This document shows, piece by piece, positions 35,073 through 44,033 of a stretch of 64,000 bases of DNA. The first letter of the stretch is position 1, and each line of letters begins with the position of its first letter. The DNA comes from Hwangdonia lutea (lineage in GTDB: Bacteria; Bacteroidota; Bacteroidia; Flavobacteriales; Flavobacteriaceae), in assembly GCF_032814565.1 (NCBI RefSeq), contig NZ_CP136521.1:3444501-3508500 (forward strand), given 5' to 3'. The notes beneath the pieces are model-generated. The model was given only the letters and a program-made list of their open reading frames with translations, was not told the DNA's origin and made no database searches. Both the position numbers and the translations under genes were made by a program.

Positions 35073-35801
35073 TTAATTAACTTTAATAATTCTTGAGTCG
35101 GCTGTTAAACGCTCGTAAATAATTGCTGCATCACCTTTATAACGCAACGTGCAATCTGCACTAGCGTCAATGTCAATAGTATTCGTTACCGATAAGCTTG
35201 CGTTGCAATCTGCTGTCATTTTAATTTTTAAATCTTCAACAATCAAATCATAACTGGTAAGTTTTGCATCGGCAGTGAGTTTTGCATATAAATAATCTGT
35301 ATACCCGTATAAATCGGCTCTGGCATCGGCTGTGGCTATTAGCTCCAAATCATTCACATTAACTTCTCCTGAAAAATAGCTGTCTGCAGCAATTTTTATT
35401 TTAGCAGAATTAGTAGTTAAAGCATTTTGTAAGTAAATATTAGAATCGGCAGCGACCGTAAAATCTGTAATCGATTTTGTTGTAATATAAACATTTAAAG
35501 TTTCTTGCCCTTTAATGTTAATGTTGTTTTTAAGTTTTACAACAAGCTTATTGCCCTTTTTTGTTGCAGTGATATACTTGTGCAGATTAGCATTAGCTTC
35601 AACTTGTATAGATTCTTCGGTATCTGAAAATGTGATGTATGCGTTAAAATCGTTTGCAATTTCTACGGCGTCATAATTTACAATGTTTACGTCTCTGTAG
35701 GTTATGTTATCATTTGGGGAAACTCTTATGGTTTCAACGCTACAAGAGCTTAATGTAAGTGCTATAATTACTAATAAAATATGTTGTCTGTTCGATTTCA
35801 T
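35073..35801 (-). CDS. GIN domain (DUF2807) lipoprotein
   Basis: 242 aa. The signal ends LALTLSSCSVE-type lipobox (ALTLSSCSV). The remainder is a right-handed beta-helix-like repeat typical of DUF2807, with recurring T/A-D turns (AADSNIYLQ, AADSYFSGEV, TADARADLYG, TADAKLTSYD, TADCNASLSV). It is probably surface- or periplasm-exposed. It is the last gene of the ECF sigma operon, likely part of an envelope regulon. Confidence 0.9.
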   Translation of the reverse strand: MKSNRQHILLVIIALTLSSCSVETIRVSPNDNITYRDVNIVNYDAVEIANDFNAYITFSDTEESIQVEANANLHKYITATKKGNKLVVKLKNNINIKGQETLNVYITTKSITDFTVAADSNIYLQNALTTNSAKIKIAADSYFSGEVNVNDLELIATADARADLYGYTDYLYAKLTADAKLTSYDLIVEDLKIKMTADCNASLSVTNTIDIDASADCTLRYKGDAAIIYERLTADSRIIKVN

Positions 35802-35852
35802 TTTGATTGATTTTTAGATTGAAATTTTGACTGTTTTGATTAATAACAGTTT

Positions 35853-35993
35853 TTATTGATTCATGCTTTCGCTTAATTTTTTAACGGGAATCCATTGAAA
35901 ATTTATAGGATACCATTCGTTTTCTTCTTTATTTGTTTTTATTGAAACTTGATTGTTTTCTGAAAAAACATATTGTGTTTTTATATTTTCCAT
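35853..35993 (-). CDS. 46-aa small ORF in the sigma-factor operon
   Basis: 46 codons, starting MENIKTQYVFSENNQ and ending KKLSESMNQ. It starts 17 nt after the beta-barrel gene stop, on the same strand, and ends 51 nt before the DUF2807 start. It is soluble, without signal peptide or transmembrane helix, with a Trp/Tyr-rich middle (EWYPINFQWIPV). I do not recognise it. Position inside a compact operon favours a real gene. Confidence 0.6.
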   Translation of the reverse strand: MENIKTQYVFSENNQVSIKTNKEENEWYPINFQWIPVKKLSESMNQ

Positions 35994-36010
35994 CTGTTTA
36001 AAGTTTTAAG

Positions 36011-36655
36011 TTAATTTTTTTTATATCGATTTCTTCCCATATTAAAAACGCCCACTTTTATGCCGATACCAACAGAATAGCCATCAATTCTTGATACATT
36101 GTATTCAGATTGTAAATTTAATCGGCTAGAAAATCTATGTTTTACACCAGCTTCCAATTGCAAATATCTTGAGATGTTATAAAGGATGCTGATGCCAGGT
36201 TCGACAACAAAGACAGCTTCCCAATCTGAATCTTCAATATAAGTATCATTAATATCGCCTTTAAGTAAACCTACTGCACCGCCACCGATAAGTAACGGAA
36301 AAGAAAGGTTTAATTTAGATTTACTGAATAAAATAGGCTCTAAATGTAAACCGCCATAGGCACCAACTAAATCGCGATTGTTATACGAAAGTCCCTGAAG
36401 ATTAAAATCGGAATAAAAGCCAACGCCAACAAAGCCAATTTCAAATTTTTGATTTGCAACATAAGCCACTTTAAAACTAGCAGCATAAGTGTCAACTTTG
36501 TCAATTTCGCCATAATGCGTGGCAATGCCTAAATACACACCGTGTACTGTGTTTTTACGGTCGTTAAATTCAATGTAATCTTTTGATTCTTGAGCATTTA
36601 CAAGTGCAATAAAGCATAATGAAATTGCTGTAAGTGTAAGTTTTATATTCTTCAT
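36011..36655 (-). CDS. Outer-membrane beta-barrel protein
   Basis: 214 aa. A signal peptide ends ALVNAQ. It has alternating amphipathic strands (HGVYLGIATHYGEID, YAASFKVAYVANQKFEIGFVGVGFY, YLQLEAGVKHRFSSRL) and a C-terminal strand ending in IGIKVGVFNMG. It is likely a small porin-like or structural barrel. It belongs to the minus-strand ECF sigma operon, consistent with an envelope-maintenance role. Confidence 0.8.
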   Translation of the reverse strand: MKNIKLTLTAISLCFIALVNAQESKDYIEFNDRKNTVHGVYLGIATHYGEIDKVDTYAASFKVAYVANQKFEIGFVGVGFYSDFNLQGLSYNNRDLVGAYGGLHLEPILFSKSKLNLSFPLLIGGGAVGLLKGDINDTYIEDSDWEAVFVVEPGISILYNISRYLQLEAGVKHRFSSRLNLQSEYNVSRIDGYSVGIGIKVGVFNMGRNRYKKN

Positions 36656-36739
36656 GTTTTAAAATTTGATATAGTTATTACTATAGACAACCTAAAATTG
36701 TATAAGTTGCATACGTTAAAAATTATTTATGTTAAATGA

Positions 36740-37828
36740 CTATTCTTTTAAAGTGATGATGCCTTTTTTTCCGGTAAAACGGAATGCTCCAAGGTTGGGT
36801 GATCCGTAAGAGGCCGTAATCTCACGGATTCTTTTGCTTTTATCTAAAACAGTTGTATTGATGTTTGAAAACGTTTTTGGCAAGCGTAATAAGCCTTCCT
36901 CTAAAGTGGCATTAAACTTAAAGGCTAAATTGCTTATGGCTATATTTATTTCTGAAGACTCTTGATTAATAGTTACTACTGCATCGGGGTTGTTTATTTT
37001 GTAAACCCTCAATTCTGCTACCTTCATAATTAAATTAATACCGTTCTCTACACTATTTATTTGAGCATTTGAAAACGAAAGTTCGCCATGAATTTTATCG
37101 GCTTGTTCCACAGTAATCTCATCTTTACTTGACACTAACTCTAAATCTGAAACCACATCAATTTGTATCGTACTCCCGCTAGTATTCAATATTAAGTCTT
37201 TAGATTCCTCAATATCAATGCTTCCATTTTTTAAATATATTGAAGCATAATCAACAGATTTTGTTCGTAGTTTTCCAAACTTCATATCAATGTTGGCATT
37301 TGTTATAGCTTCATTTATCCATAAATCGCCATGTTGCACGTTGGCTTTTAATTTACCGTTCCAGTTTTTTAAAATGACATCGCCAAATTTATTGGTAACG
37401 TCAATTTCGGCATTAATAGGCAAGTTAATCGTGTAATTTATTTCAACGTTGCTTTTATCTAAATCTATAGGATTTATTTTATTAAAAAATCTTGAAAAAA
37501 GACTCTTGTTTTTATCTGAAATTTCAGAAGTAATGCTCATGTAATCGCCCGCAGTTTTAAATTCTGGCTTTATTCTATCTAAAAGACTTTTAGCATTGTC
37601 TTTTTTCTTATTAGTTACCTTAATATCAATAATTATTTCAATACTATTTTGCTTCCATCCGTTAACAATTATATTGCCATATTTGTTATTTAATTGCAGT
37701 TCTCCAGTATGAGTCATTTCTAATGTTTTTTCGATTTTTTTGGTCACCATTTCTTGTGAGCACACCGAAAAACTTACCATTAGTAAAGCAACAAATACTA
37801 TTTCTTTATAACGTGTAAACATCATCAC
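36740..37828 (-). CDS. DUF4097-like exported beta-helix protein
   Basis: 362 aa. A signal peptide ends VSFSVCSQE. The body is a repeat-rich beta structure (LQLNNKYGNIIVNGWKQNSIEI, VTNKFGDVILKNWNGKL, MKFGKLRTKSVDYASIYLKNGSIDI) resembling DUF4097/adhesin-like beta-helices. The start overlaps the anti-sigma-like gene by 23 nt; three consecutive ATGs make the exact start uncertain. It is probably periplasmic or surface-attached and controlled by the upstream sigma factor. Confidence 0.8.
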   Translation of the reverse strand: MMMFTRYKEIVFVALLMVSFSVCSQEMVTKKIEKTLEMTHTGELQLNNKYGNIIVNGWKQNSIEIIIDIKVTNKKKDNAKSLLDRIKPEFKTAGDYMSITSEISDKNKSLFSRFFNKINPIDLDKSNVEINYTINLPINAEIDVTNKFGDVILKNWNGKLKANVQHGDLWINEAITNANIDMKFGKLRTKSVDYASIYLKNGSIDIEESKDLILNTSGSTIQIDVVSDLELVSSKDEITVEQADKIHGELSFSNAQINSVENGINLIMKVAELRVYKINNPDAVVTINQESSEINIAISNLAFKFNATLEEGLLRLPKTFSNINTTVLDKSKRIREITASYGSPNLGAFRFTGKKGIITLKE

Positions 37829-38348
37829 TTTCCGTTTTTTTAGAACTATTAATTTGCTTTAATAAATTCTCTATTAATTCAATTCGTTTTTTATAATTAA
37901 TTACAATAGCTTCTAAAACACGCTCGGTATCTAGATTTTTTTGTAATTCTTGTTTTAACTCTTCGTATTCAACATCCAATTCATCCATAAAAAGTAAAAA
38001 TGCTTCTTTTTCATCAGCGGATAATTGCGCATTGTTGTTTACAAGTTTTACTTGATATGCGACTAAATCTTTGTAGTGCATATCAATATCAATTAATTCT
38101 TGTGAGGCAAAACTGTTTTGTTGATTTGATGCATTAAATCCCACATCAATTAGCGAAAACAGACCTAAAGCAACAATGATAGTTGCTGCCACTTTAAATG
38201 CTGGCGTTTGCCATAATTTTAAGGTTTTTACTTTTGTTTCGGGTTTATCTAACCGTGACTCAATATTTGCCCAAATCTTACTTTTGTCTGCTTTATGCAC
38301 ATCAAAAAGGGCCTTGTTTTCTTTTATGTGTTTTTCAAAATTGTCCAT
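37806..38348 (-). CDS. Anti-sigma-factor-like membrane protein
   Basis: 180 aa. An N-terminal cytosolic region (MDNFEKHIKENKALFDVHKADKSKIWANIE) precedes one transmembrane helix near 49-68 (AFKVAATIIVALGLFSLIDVG). The periplasmic part is helical and Glu/Leu-rich. It is encoded directly after the sigma factor, with start and stop sharing one base, as expected for an anti-sigma partner. It lacks an obvious zinc-binding HxxxCxxC motif. Confidence 0.75.
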   Translation of the reverse strand: MDNFEKHIKENKALFDVHKADKSKIWANIESRLDKPETKVKTLKLWQTPAFKVAATIIVALGLFSLIDVGFNASNQQNSFASQELIDIDMHYKDLVAYQVKLVNNNAQLSADEKEAFLLFMDELDVEYEELKQELQKNLDTERVLEAIVINYKKRIELIENLLKQINSSKKTESDDVYTL

Positions 38349-38893
38349 TATAATGTATTTATTATGTCAATTAATTTTTTCTTTGCTCTGTGATATTGCG
38401 ATTTTGATGTAGACGCAGTTATGTTTAATATCTCGCTAATTTCAATATGGTCGTAACCTTCAATTAAATACAGATTTATAATTTGTTGGTAACCCGCTGG
38501 CAATAACCGTATGCCTTGAATTACTTTTTTTATTTCCATAGCCGGCGTGTCTTTTTCATTTTCATCATCTGCTTTTATGCGATACATTTTATCTTCAATT
38601 GGGGTTAGCGCTATTTTTCTTTTTTTTAAATGATTGATGCTTTTATTGATTATTATCCTTTTAAGCCATGAACCAAAAGTACTTTCATATTTAAAAGAAT
38701 CGAGTTTATTAAAGGCTTCAACAAAACCATCTTGCACGACATCTTCTGCATCTTCTTTAATTTTCACCATGCGCATACTTATATTAAACATGGCGTCAAC
38801 ATACAGTTCATACAACTTGTATTGCGAATTTCTATCTCCCAACTTGCTTTGTTCTACAAGCTCTTTATGAGTATATAATACGTTGGTTTCCAA
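38348..38893 (-). CDS. ECF-type RNA polymerase sigma factor
   Basis: 181 aa. Region 2 has KLYELYVDAMFNISMRMVKIKEDAEDVVQDGFVEAFNKLDSF; region 4 has LPAGYQQIINLYLIEGYDHIEISEILNITASTSKSQYHRAKKKL. It is the first gene of a minus-strand set followed by the anti-sigma-like, DUF4097-like, beta-barrel, 46-aa and GIN-domain genes. The sigma probably directs RNA polymerase to envelope genes including its own operon. Confidence 0.95.
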   Translation of the reverse strand: METNVLYTHKELVEQSKLGDRNSQYKLYELYVDAMFNISMRMVKIKEDAEDVVQDGFVEAFNKLDSFKYESTFGSWLKRIIINKSINHLKKRKIALTPIEDKMYRIKADDENEKDTPAMEIKKVIQGIRLLPAGYQQIINLYLIEGYDHIEISEILNITASTSKSQYHRAKKKLIDIINTL

Positions 38894-39050
38894 TTAATTT
38901 TTATGGCTCTAATTCTTTCTAAAAGTACTTCAATTATTTAAGCTACAATTATAGACAGCAGAAAAAACAAAAGGTTGCATTTACGGTAAAATATTTAATA
39001 ATAATTTTTGAAGCATTGGCAAAAATGCTTTTTTGTAAGCCTTTTAAAGT

Positions 39051-39081
39051 TTTGCGAACTCTAAGCTTATTCGTAATTTTG
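39051..39081 (+). promoter_or_regulatory. Consensus promoter of the GT9 gene
   Basis: TTTG at 39051-39054, a 19-nt spacer, TAATTTTG at 39074-39081. This matches both elements of the Bacteroidota promoter and places transcription start about 13 nt before the ATG at 39101. Confidence 0.8.
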
Positions 39082-39100
39082 CCAGCTATAAAATGAATAG

Positions 39101-40150
39101 ATGAAAGTACCAAACAGAATAAATGTATTTCGCAGAAAGCTGATGCATTTTATTACCAAAAATATTGGTAGTTCTCAAACCGAGCCAAAATTTGACCCGA
39201 ATACCAAGGTTGAAATAAAAAAAATTTTAATCATTCGCCCAAACCACAGATTGGGCAATCAGCTGCTTTTAACACCCATAGTACAAGAAGTTATAAATAC
39301 ATTTCCAAATTGCGAAGTCGATTTGTTTGTAAAAGGCGGTGTGGCGTTTCCGGTTTTCGAAAATTATAAAGAAATAAAAACCATCTATCAGCTGCCCAAA
39401 AAGCCTTTCAATCATTTGTTTAAGTATGTTAAATGCTGGGTTTCAATCAAAAGAAAACATTATGACTTGGTTATAAATGGCGACAAAAACTCATCTTCAG
39501 GACGCTTGCTTACACAGATTTCAAATGCGGATTATAAGGTTTTTGGTGATGTAAATGAGGCGATTCAACTAAAACATTCCGATTACGAGCATATTGCCAA
39601 ATATCCGGTGTATAATTTAAGGGATTATTTAACCAAATTGGGCTTTGATGAAAATAGGAGTGAAGTACCCGGTTTAAACATTAAATTGAGCGATTCCGAA
39701 ATTGAAAACGGTAAACAACTACTCAAGGATATTGTTAAAAACAACAAACCAACCATCTGTATTTATACCAATGCCACGGGAAATAAATGTTATTCTGAAG
39801 ATTGGTGGAACATCTTTTATAGTCGTTTGAAAACGGAATTTGAAAGTGATTCTAATATCATTGAAATGTTACCGATTGAAAACATTTCTAAAATTAACTT
39901 TAAAGCCACACATTTTTACAGCAAGGATATTAGGGAAATGGGTGCCATAATAAACAATACCGCTATATTTATTGCTGCCGATAACGGCGTGATGCATTTG
40001 GCCAGCGCATCAAAAACACCAACAATAGGGTTCTTTTCGGTAACCAACGAAAATATTTATGCGCCCTACGGAAATGGAAGTTTGGCCTTAAACACCAATA
40101 ACACAACGATGGAAGATTGGATGGCCGAAATTAAAAAGGTTTTGAGTTAA
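39101..40150 (+). CDS. Glycosyltransferase family 9 (heptosyltransferase-like)
   Basis: 349 aa GT-B fold. The N-terminal IKKILIIRPNHRLGNQLLLTPIVQEV is the acceptor-domain signature of GT9. The C-terminal sugar-nucleotide part has YSEDWWNIFYSRL and AADNGVMHLASASKTPTIGFFS. Family members add heptose or related sugars to the lipopolysaccharide core in the cytoplasm. It is a lone gene without other LPS genes nearby. The N-terminal about 35 residues before the domain are basic. Confidence 0.92.
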   Translation: MKVPNRINVFRRKLMHFITKNIGSSQTEPKFDPNTKVEIKKILIIRPNHRLGNQLLLTPIVQEVINTFPNCEVDLFVKGGVAFPVFENYKEIKTIYQLPKKPFNHLFKYVKCWVSIKRKHYDLVINGDKNSSSGRLLTQISNADYKVFGDVNEAIQLKHSDYEHIAKYPVYNLRDYLTKLGFDENRSEVPGLNIKLSDSEIENGKQLLKDIVKNNKPTICIYTNATGNKCYSEDWWNIFYSRLKTEFESDSNIIEMLPIENISKINFKATHFYSKDIREMGAIINNTAIFIAADNGVMHLASASKTPTIGFFSVTNENIYAPYGNGSLALNTNNTTMEDWMAEIKKVLS

Positions 40151-40241
40151 TTCAGATATAGATTTCAATTTTTAACAATCTGTTATTACAACAATTTATA
40201 GAGATTTTGTATTTTAGAAACACGTTTAAGTTCAATTAAAA

Positions 40242-40784
40242 ATGAAATCTTTATATATCATAACAGTAATTGTTGCCATTACTTTTTTGTCTTGTAAATC
40301 GGCAAGTTCTAAAGTTACAGACGAGCAAATTAAAGCCCTTGAAACTTTAGTGGAAAACAAGAACTTTACCATTGAATCCAATTGGGCTTTTCCGCGCACC
40401 ACGGCTGCTATGCAGCGCGTGCTTAACTCTGGGATGTTGCCATCGGGAAGTTCAACAGGTGCTATAAACCTTATTGGGAATTCCAATTTTTTAACGATTT
40501 CCGGAGATAGTATTACCTCGTATTTACCCTATTATGGCGAGCGCTATACCAACGTAGCTTATGGCGGAACTGATGGCCCTATTCAATTAAAAGGTGTGGT
40601 GGAAAACTATACGGTATCCAAAGGAAAACAGCATAGCTATATCATTTCGTTTGATGCCAAAACCAAATCAGAACGCTTTAATATTAGCATGACGCTGTAC
40701 CCTAGTTTGAAAAGCTATGTGAAGCTATTGGGAAATTCCAGAAGCCCTATTTCCTATTCTGGGCATGTGGAAGATTCAGATTAA
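40242..40784 (+). CDS. DUF4251 lipoprotein
   Basis: 180 aa. The signal ends VAITFLSCKSAS (lipobox Cys). ESNWAFPRTTAAMQRVLN, SNFLTISGDSITSYLPYYGERY and GGTDGPIQLKG are the DUF4251 signature. The function is unknown and the family is restricted mainly to Bacteroidota. It has its own 90-nt upstream spacer. Confidence 0.88.
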   Translation: MKSLYIITVIVAITFLSCKSASSKVTDEQIKALETLVENKNFTIESNWAFPRTTAAMQRVLNSGMLPSGSSTGAINLIGNSNFLTISGDSITSYLPYYGERYTNVAYGGTDGPIQLKGVVENYTVSKGKQHSYIISFDAKTKSERFNISMTLYPSLKSYVKLLGNSRSPISYSGHVEDSD

Positions 40785-40952
40785 ACCGGACATTTTTTTA
40801 GTGTTTTCAGAAGGTTTAATGTGAGCATTTAGCATTTTAAATAACAATAATGTATTTCATCTATTCATCGTAAAATAATATAGTTCAATCGAATTTTTTA
40901 TTTTTCATCGTGATAATTATTTAATTTCGAATCGATTATAAATAATTACTCC

Positions 40953-41579
40953 ATGAAAACCCTCTCAAATGCCCTATGCATATTGCTATTGATTAGCTTT
41001 TCTGTAACAGCAAATGCCCAAGAAAACGATACGGCCTCAAACGATATCCCACAGAATTACAAAAAGCGAAGTCCGATTTACGATTACGCCGAAAAACAAT
41101 TAAACAGTGTAGACACCATTCCCGATTTTGTATCCCGAACAAGTAAATTGAAAATTACAGGCACCATTTATGAAAACGATGGAAAAACACCTGCAAAAAA
41201 TATACTGTTATTTATACATCAAGCCGATGAAGACGGTAATTTTGAGCTGAAAAGACACAACAAAAAACGCTATGTAAAACACCGAGGTTGGGTGAGAACC
41301 GATGCAAACGGACGCTACACTTTTTACACTTTTATACCCGGAAAATATATGTTTGGTAATGAGCTTACGCAAATACTTCCTATTATTAAAGAACCAAATA
41401 AACCTGAATATAAAATTGAATCGTTTGTATTTGATAACGATCCGTTATTAACAAAGTCGTGTCGCGCAAAAATAGAGCAGACCAATCCCAATAGAATTCT
41501 TAAACTCGATTTAAAAGAAGGCTTATTTGTTGCTAACCGCGATATCATCCTTGGTAAGGAGCTTGAGATTTATGAGTAA
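40953..41579 (+). CDS. Secreted intradiol-dioxygenase-fold protein
   Basis: 208 aa. A signal peptide ends VTANAQ. The core ITGTIYENDGKTPAKNILLFIHQADEDG and VRTDANGRYTFYTFIPGKYM matches the beta-sandwich of intradiol ring-cleavage dioxygenases. The usual HxH metal-ligand segment is replaced by ILPIIKEPNKPEYK, so iron binding is doubtful. It may be a catalytically inactive secreted relative or a binding protein. Confidence 0.75.
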   Translation: MKTLSNALCILLLISFSVTANAQENDTASNDIPQNYKKRSPIYDYAEKQLNSVDTIPDFVSRTSKLKITGTIYENDGKTPAKNILLFIHQADEDGNFELKRHNKKRYVKHRGWVRTDANGRYTFYTFIPGKYMFGNELTQILPIIKEPNKPEYKIESFVFDNDPLLTKSCRAKIEQTNPNRILKLDLKEGLFVANRDIILGKELEIYE

Positions 41580-41663
41580 TTTTAATCCCATGTAAATCGA
41601 TTCATATGTAATGCATCTAGTTTTGAAAGCTTGAATGCATTAGTTCACCTAAGAAACACTTTT

Positions 41664-41696
41664 AAAATAGTTCATTTTTAATGAGCTATTTTTTTT
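41664..41696 (+). terminator. Rho-independent terminator after the dioxygenase-fold gene
   Basis: AAAATAGTTCATT-TTT-AATGAGCTATTTT followed by TTTT. The 13-bp stem has one G-U pair. It lies 85 nt after the stop and just before the GNAT gene. Confidence 0.82.
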
Positions 41697-41708
41697 ATAT
41701 TTAGCAAT

Positions 41709-42026
41709 ATGAAAGACGCTTATATAAATTTACCACTGATAAAAAACGAAGCTAAAAACCGTTTTGAAATGGAAGTCGATGGTCACATCGCATTAATAGA
41801 ATATAAAGAAACCAGTAGCAAAATCGCATTGATTCATACCGAAGTGCCAAAGGCATTAGGTGGTCGTGGTGTTGCTTCGGCCATAGTCGAAAAAACCTTA
41901 AATCATATTAAAGAACAAGGTAAGTTGCTTTTGCCTTTTTGTCCGTTTGTATTTGCATTTGTTAAAAGACATCCCGAATGGAAATCTTTGGTAAGTCCTA
42001 AGTTTAAAGACTACGACAAGTTGTGA
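41709..42026 (+). CDS. GNAT-family N-acetyltransferase (NATD1-like, YjdJ type)
   Basis: 105 aa. The single short GNAT domain has the acetyl-CoA loop VPKALGGRGVASAIVEKTL and the downstream LLPFCPFVFAFVKRHPEW, typical of the compact Gtn/NATD1 subgroup. It is a cytosolic acetyltransferase of unknown substrate. It begins immediately after a terminator. Confidence 0.9.
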   Translation: MKDAYINLPLIKNEAKNRFEMEVDGHIALIEYKETSSKIALIHTEVPKALGGRGVASAIVEKTLNHIKEQGKLLLPFCPFVFAFVKRHPEWKSLVSPKFKDYDKL

Positions 42027-42089
42027 TCAACAAAATCCTATTCATTTTAAAAGAAACTATTTAAGTGTAAACCCAATAAAAACTACAAA

Positions 42090-42674
42090 ATGAAAACAGG
42101 CAGGTTAGAAGCATTTAGCGATGGTGTATTGGCCATAGTTATTACCATAATGGTATTGGAAATGAAGGCACCCGAAGACACCACTTTTAAAGGTTTATTA
42201 TCGGTGGCTCCCATATTTATTAGTTATTTGTTAAGCTTTATTTATTTGGGTGTGTATTGGAACAATCATCACCATTTAATGCAAGTAACCCAAAAAGTAA
42301 ACGGGAAAATTTTATGGGCAAATCTGCATTTATTATTTTGGTTATCACTCATTCCGTTTACCACAAGTTGGATAGGTGAAGACAGCCATCATACCGTAGC
42401 TTTACCGGTGGCTACTTATGGCTTTGTCTTGCTTATGTGCGCCGTTGCCTATTTTATTTTAGAGCGCGTATTGATTGCTTACCACGACGAAAATTTTGCT
42501 TTAAGCAAACTTTGTAAAAGCACGGTTAAAGACTATATATCTGTTGGGGTTTATATTATTTCAATTCCGTTGGCTTTTGTAAATACATGGCTCTCTATAG
42601 CTTGTTATGTTTTGGTGGCGCTTATTTGGTTAATGCCCGATAAACAACTAGAAGACCTAATGGAGGACATGTAA
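42090..42674 (+). CDS. TMEM175/DUF1211-family membrane protein
   Basis: 194 aa with about five to six transmembrane helices. The N-terminal RLEAFSDGVLAIVITIMVLEM carries the RxxxFSD motif of the TMEM175 family, some of which are potassium channels. A further signature is YLGVYWNNHHHLM. It is an inner-membrane protein, probably a cation channel, assembled as a multimer since one repeat is present. Confidence 0.9.
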   Translation: MKTGRLEAFSDGVLAIVITIMVLEMKAPEDTTFKGLLSVAPIFISYLLSFIYLGVYWNNHHHLMQVTQKVNGKILWANLHLLFWLSLIPFTTSWIGEDSHHTVALPVATYGFVLLMCAVAYFILERVLIAYHDENFALSKLCKSTVKDYISVGVYIISIPLAFVNTWLSIACYVLVALIWLMPDKQLEDLMEDM

Positions 42675-42743
42675 GGAATAGCCTTAGCATAATAGAATTT
42701 TGACTTTAATCGCGTAGTTGCACCTCATTTTGAAAAACCGCCA

Positions 42744-43181
42744 ATGAAATTATCTGAAAACAATAAAAAATCACTTTTAGTTTCAATCCATCAACTGATT
42801 GAGGAAAACGCTAGCCATACTGTAAATCACCTTGAAAATAAAAGAACAAACCACCTAATAAATTATCCATCGAACGGAGGATTTACGGAATCGGAAAAAT
42901 CCGAATTGGAAAAACTAGAAATCAATCCGACCTTAAAAAGTGCTTTGAGAAAAGTATTCGCAAGTAATACCGCTGACGTTTTTTTCGCTGTACTCAATAT
43001 AATAGACGGAACATCAGACCCAACTGTTGAATTTGGAGAATGGGAAGATGTTATGTTGGTTGATTATGATGAAGAAAATGAAATCGATTCAATGCTTCAC
43101 GACGACTTTTACGGAACATATTGGGATTGGAAAGAAAAAAGACCAAATCCTGGTTGGAAATTAGACTTACTTGAAGAATAA
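42744..43181 (+). CDS. Uncharacterised soluble protein, 145 aa
   Basis: I do not recognise this protein. It is acidic and soluble, without signal peptide. The N-terminal half is helical; residues 75-90 (TADVFFAVLNIIDGTSDP) and the C-terminal FYGTYWDWKEKRPNPGWKLD are aromatic-rich. The pattern loosely recalls immunity-type proteins, but no toxin gene is adjacent. It has its own spacer of 69 nt after the TMEM175-type gene on the same strand. Confidence 0.7.
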   Translation: MKLSENNKKSLLVSIHQLIEENASHTVNHLENKRTNHLINYPSNGGFTESEKSELEKLEINPTLKSALRKVFASNTADVFFAVLNIIDGTSDPTVEFGEWEDVMLVDYDEENEIDSMLHDDFYGTYWDWKEKRPNPGWKLDLLEE

Positions 43182-43247
43182 AAAATGCTGTACGGTTATA
43201 CGATTCCCTAATATCCGTAACGCCTCCAAGGGAAAACCATAATTCAA

Positions 43248-44033
43248 TTACATTATAATTTTAGTGTCCAGTAATTTTGATGCATAATCATAGCCTAGTA
43301 CAAATGCTTGTTCTATGCCTCGTTTATCCAAAACACCAATTCTATCCAAGCCTTTGGGGTTAAAAAGCAAATCGGGTATCAAAAGTTTTTCTTTAGCATT
43401 GGCATGTAACATTAATAGATTTGTACGCTGTGTAATTTGATAATAGCTCTTGAGTTGTCCTTTGGTAACCTCTTTCATCGAGGTAGTATACGAACCAATA
43501 ATCAATTCGCAGTCGCCCATTAGTGGTTCTATGGGGAAGTTATTCATTATGCCACCATCAGCATAAAGGCTTCCATCAATTAAAACCGGACTGAATACCG
43601 GTGGCAAAGCGGCAGATGCAAGTAGCGGTTTAAACAAGTTACCGCTATTAAAAAATTTAGGCGCGCCCTTTTCCATATTGGTGGCCACAATGGTTAATTT
43701 TCTATTTAATTTTTCAAAACTGTTCGATGAAAAAAAATCTTGGAAAAAAGGAATGTATTTATCCGTATCGAAAAGTCCAGGTTTATTTATGGTAACAAAG
43801 TTGTATTTTAGTAAGGGTGTTTCTTTAAAAAACACAAGCATATCATCTGTAGATTTATCATCGGCATATAAAGCCGCAACCAAAGCTCCTGCGCTCACGC
43901 CCGATACGCTATCAGGATAAATACCACGTTGTAAAAGTGCTTTTAGAATGCCAATATGGGCGATGCCCTTAACGCCGCCACCTGAAAGAACAAGCCCCGT
44001 ACTTTTATTTAAAAAAACATTTGCATTTACCAT
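43248..44033 (-). CDS. Patatin-like phospholipase
   Basis: 261 aa from the ATG at 44033 (MVNANVFLNK); an in-frame TTG at 44045 is less likely. The patatin motifs are the oxyanion loop LVLSGGGVKGIAHIGIL, the nucleophile GVSAG (S47) and the catalytic Asp in YADGGIMNNFP. It is a cytosolic or membrane-associated lipid acyl hydrolase. Monocistronic. Confidence 0.93.
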   Translation of the reverse strand: MVNANVFLNKSTGLVLSGGGVKGIAHIGILKALLQRGIYPDSVSGVSAGALVAALYADDKSTDDMLVFFKETPLLKYNFVTINKPGLFDTDKYIPFFQDFFSSNSFEKLNRKLTIVATNMEKGAPKFFNSGNLFKPLLASAALPPVFSPVLIDGSLYADGGIMNNFPIEPLMGDCELIIGSYTTSMKEVTKGQLKSYYQITQRTNLLMLHANAKEKLLIPDLLFNPKGLDRIGVLDKRGIEQAFVLGYDYASKLLDTKIIM

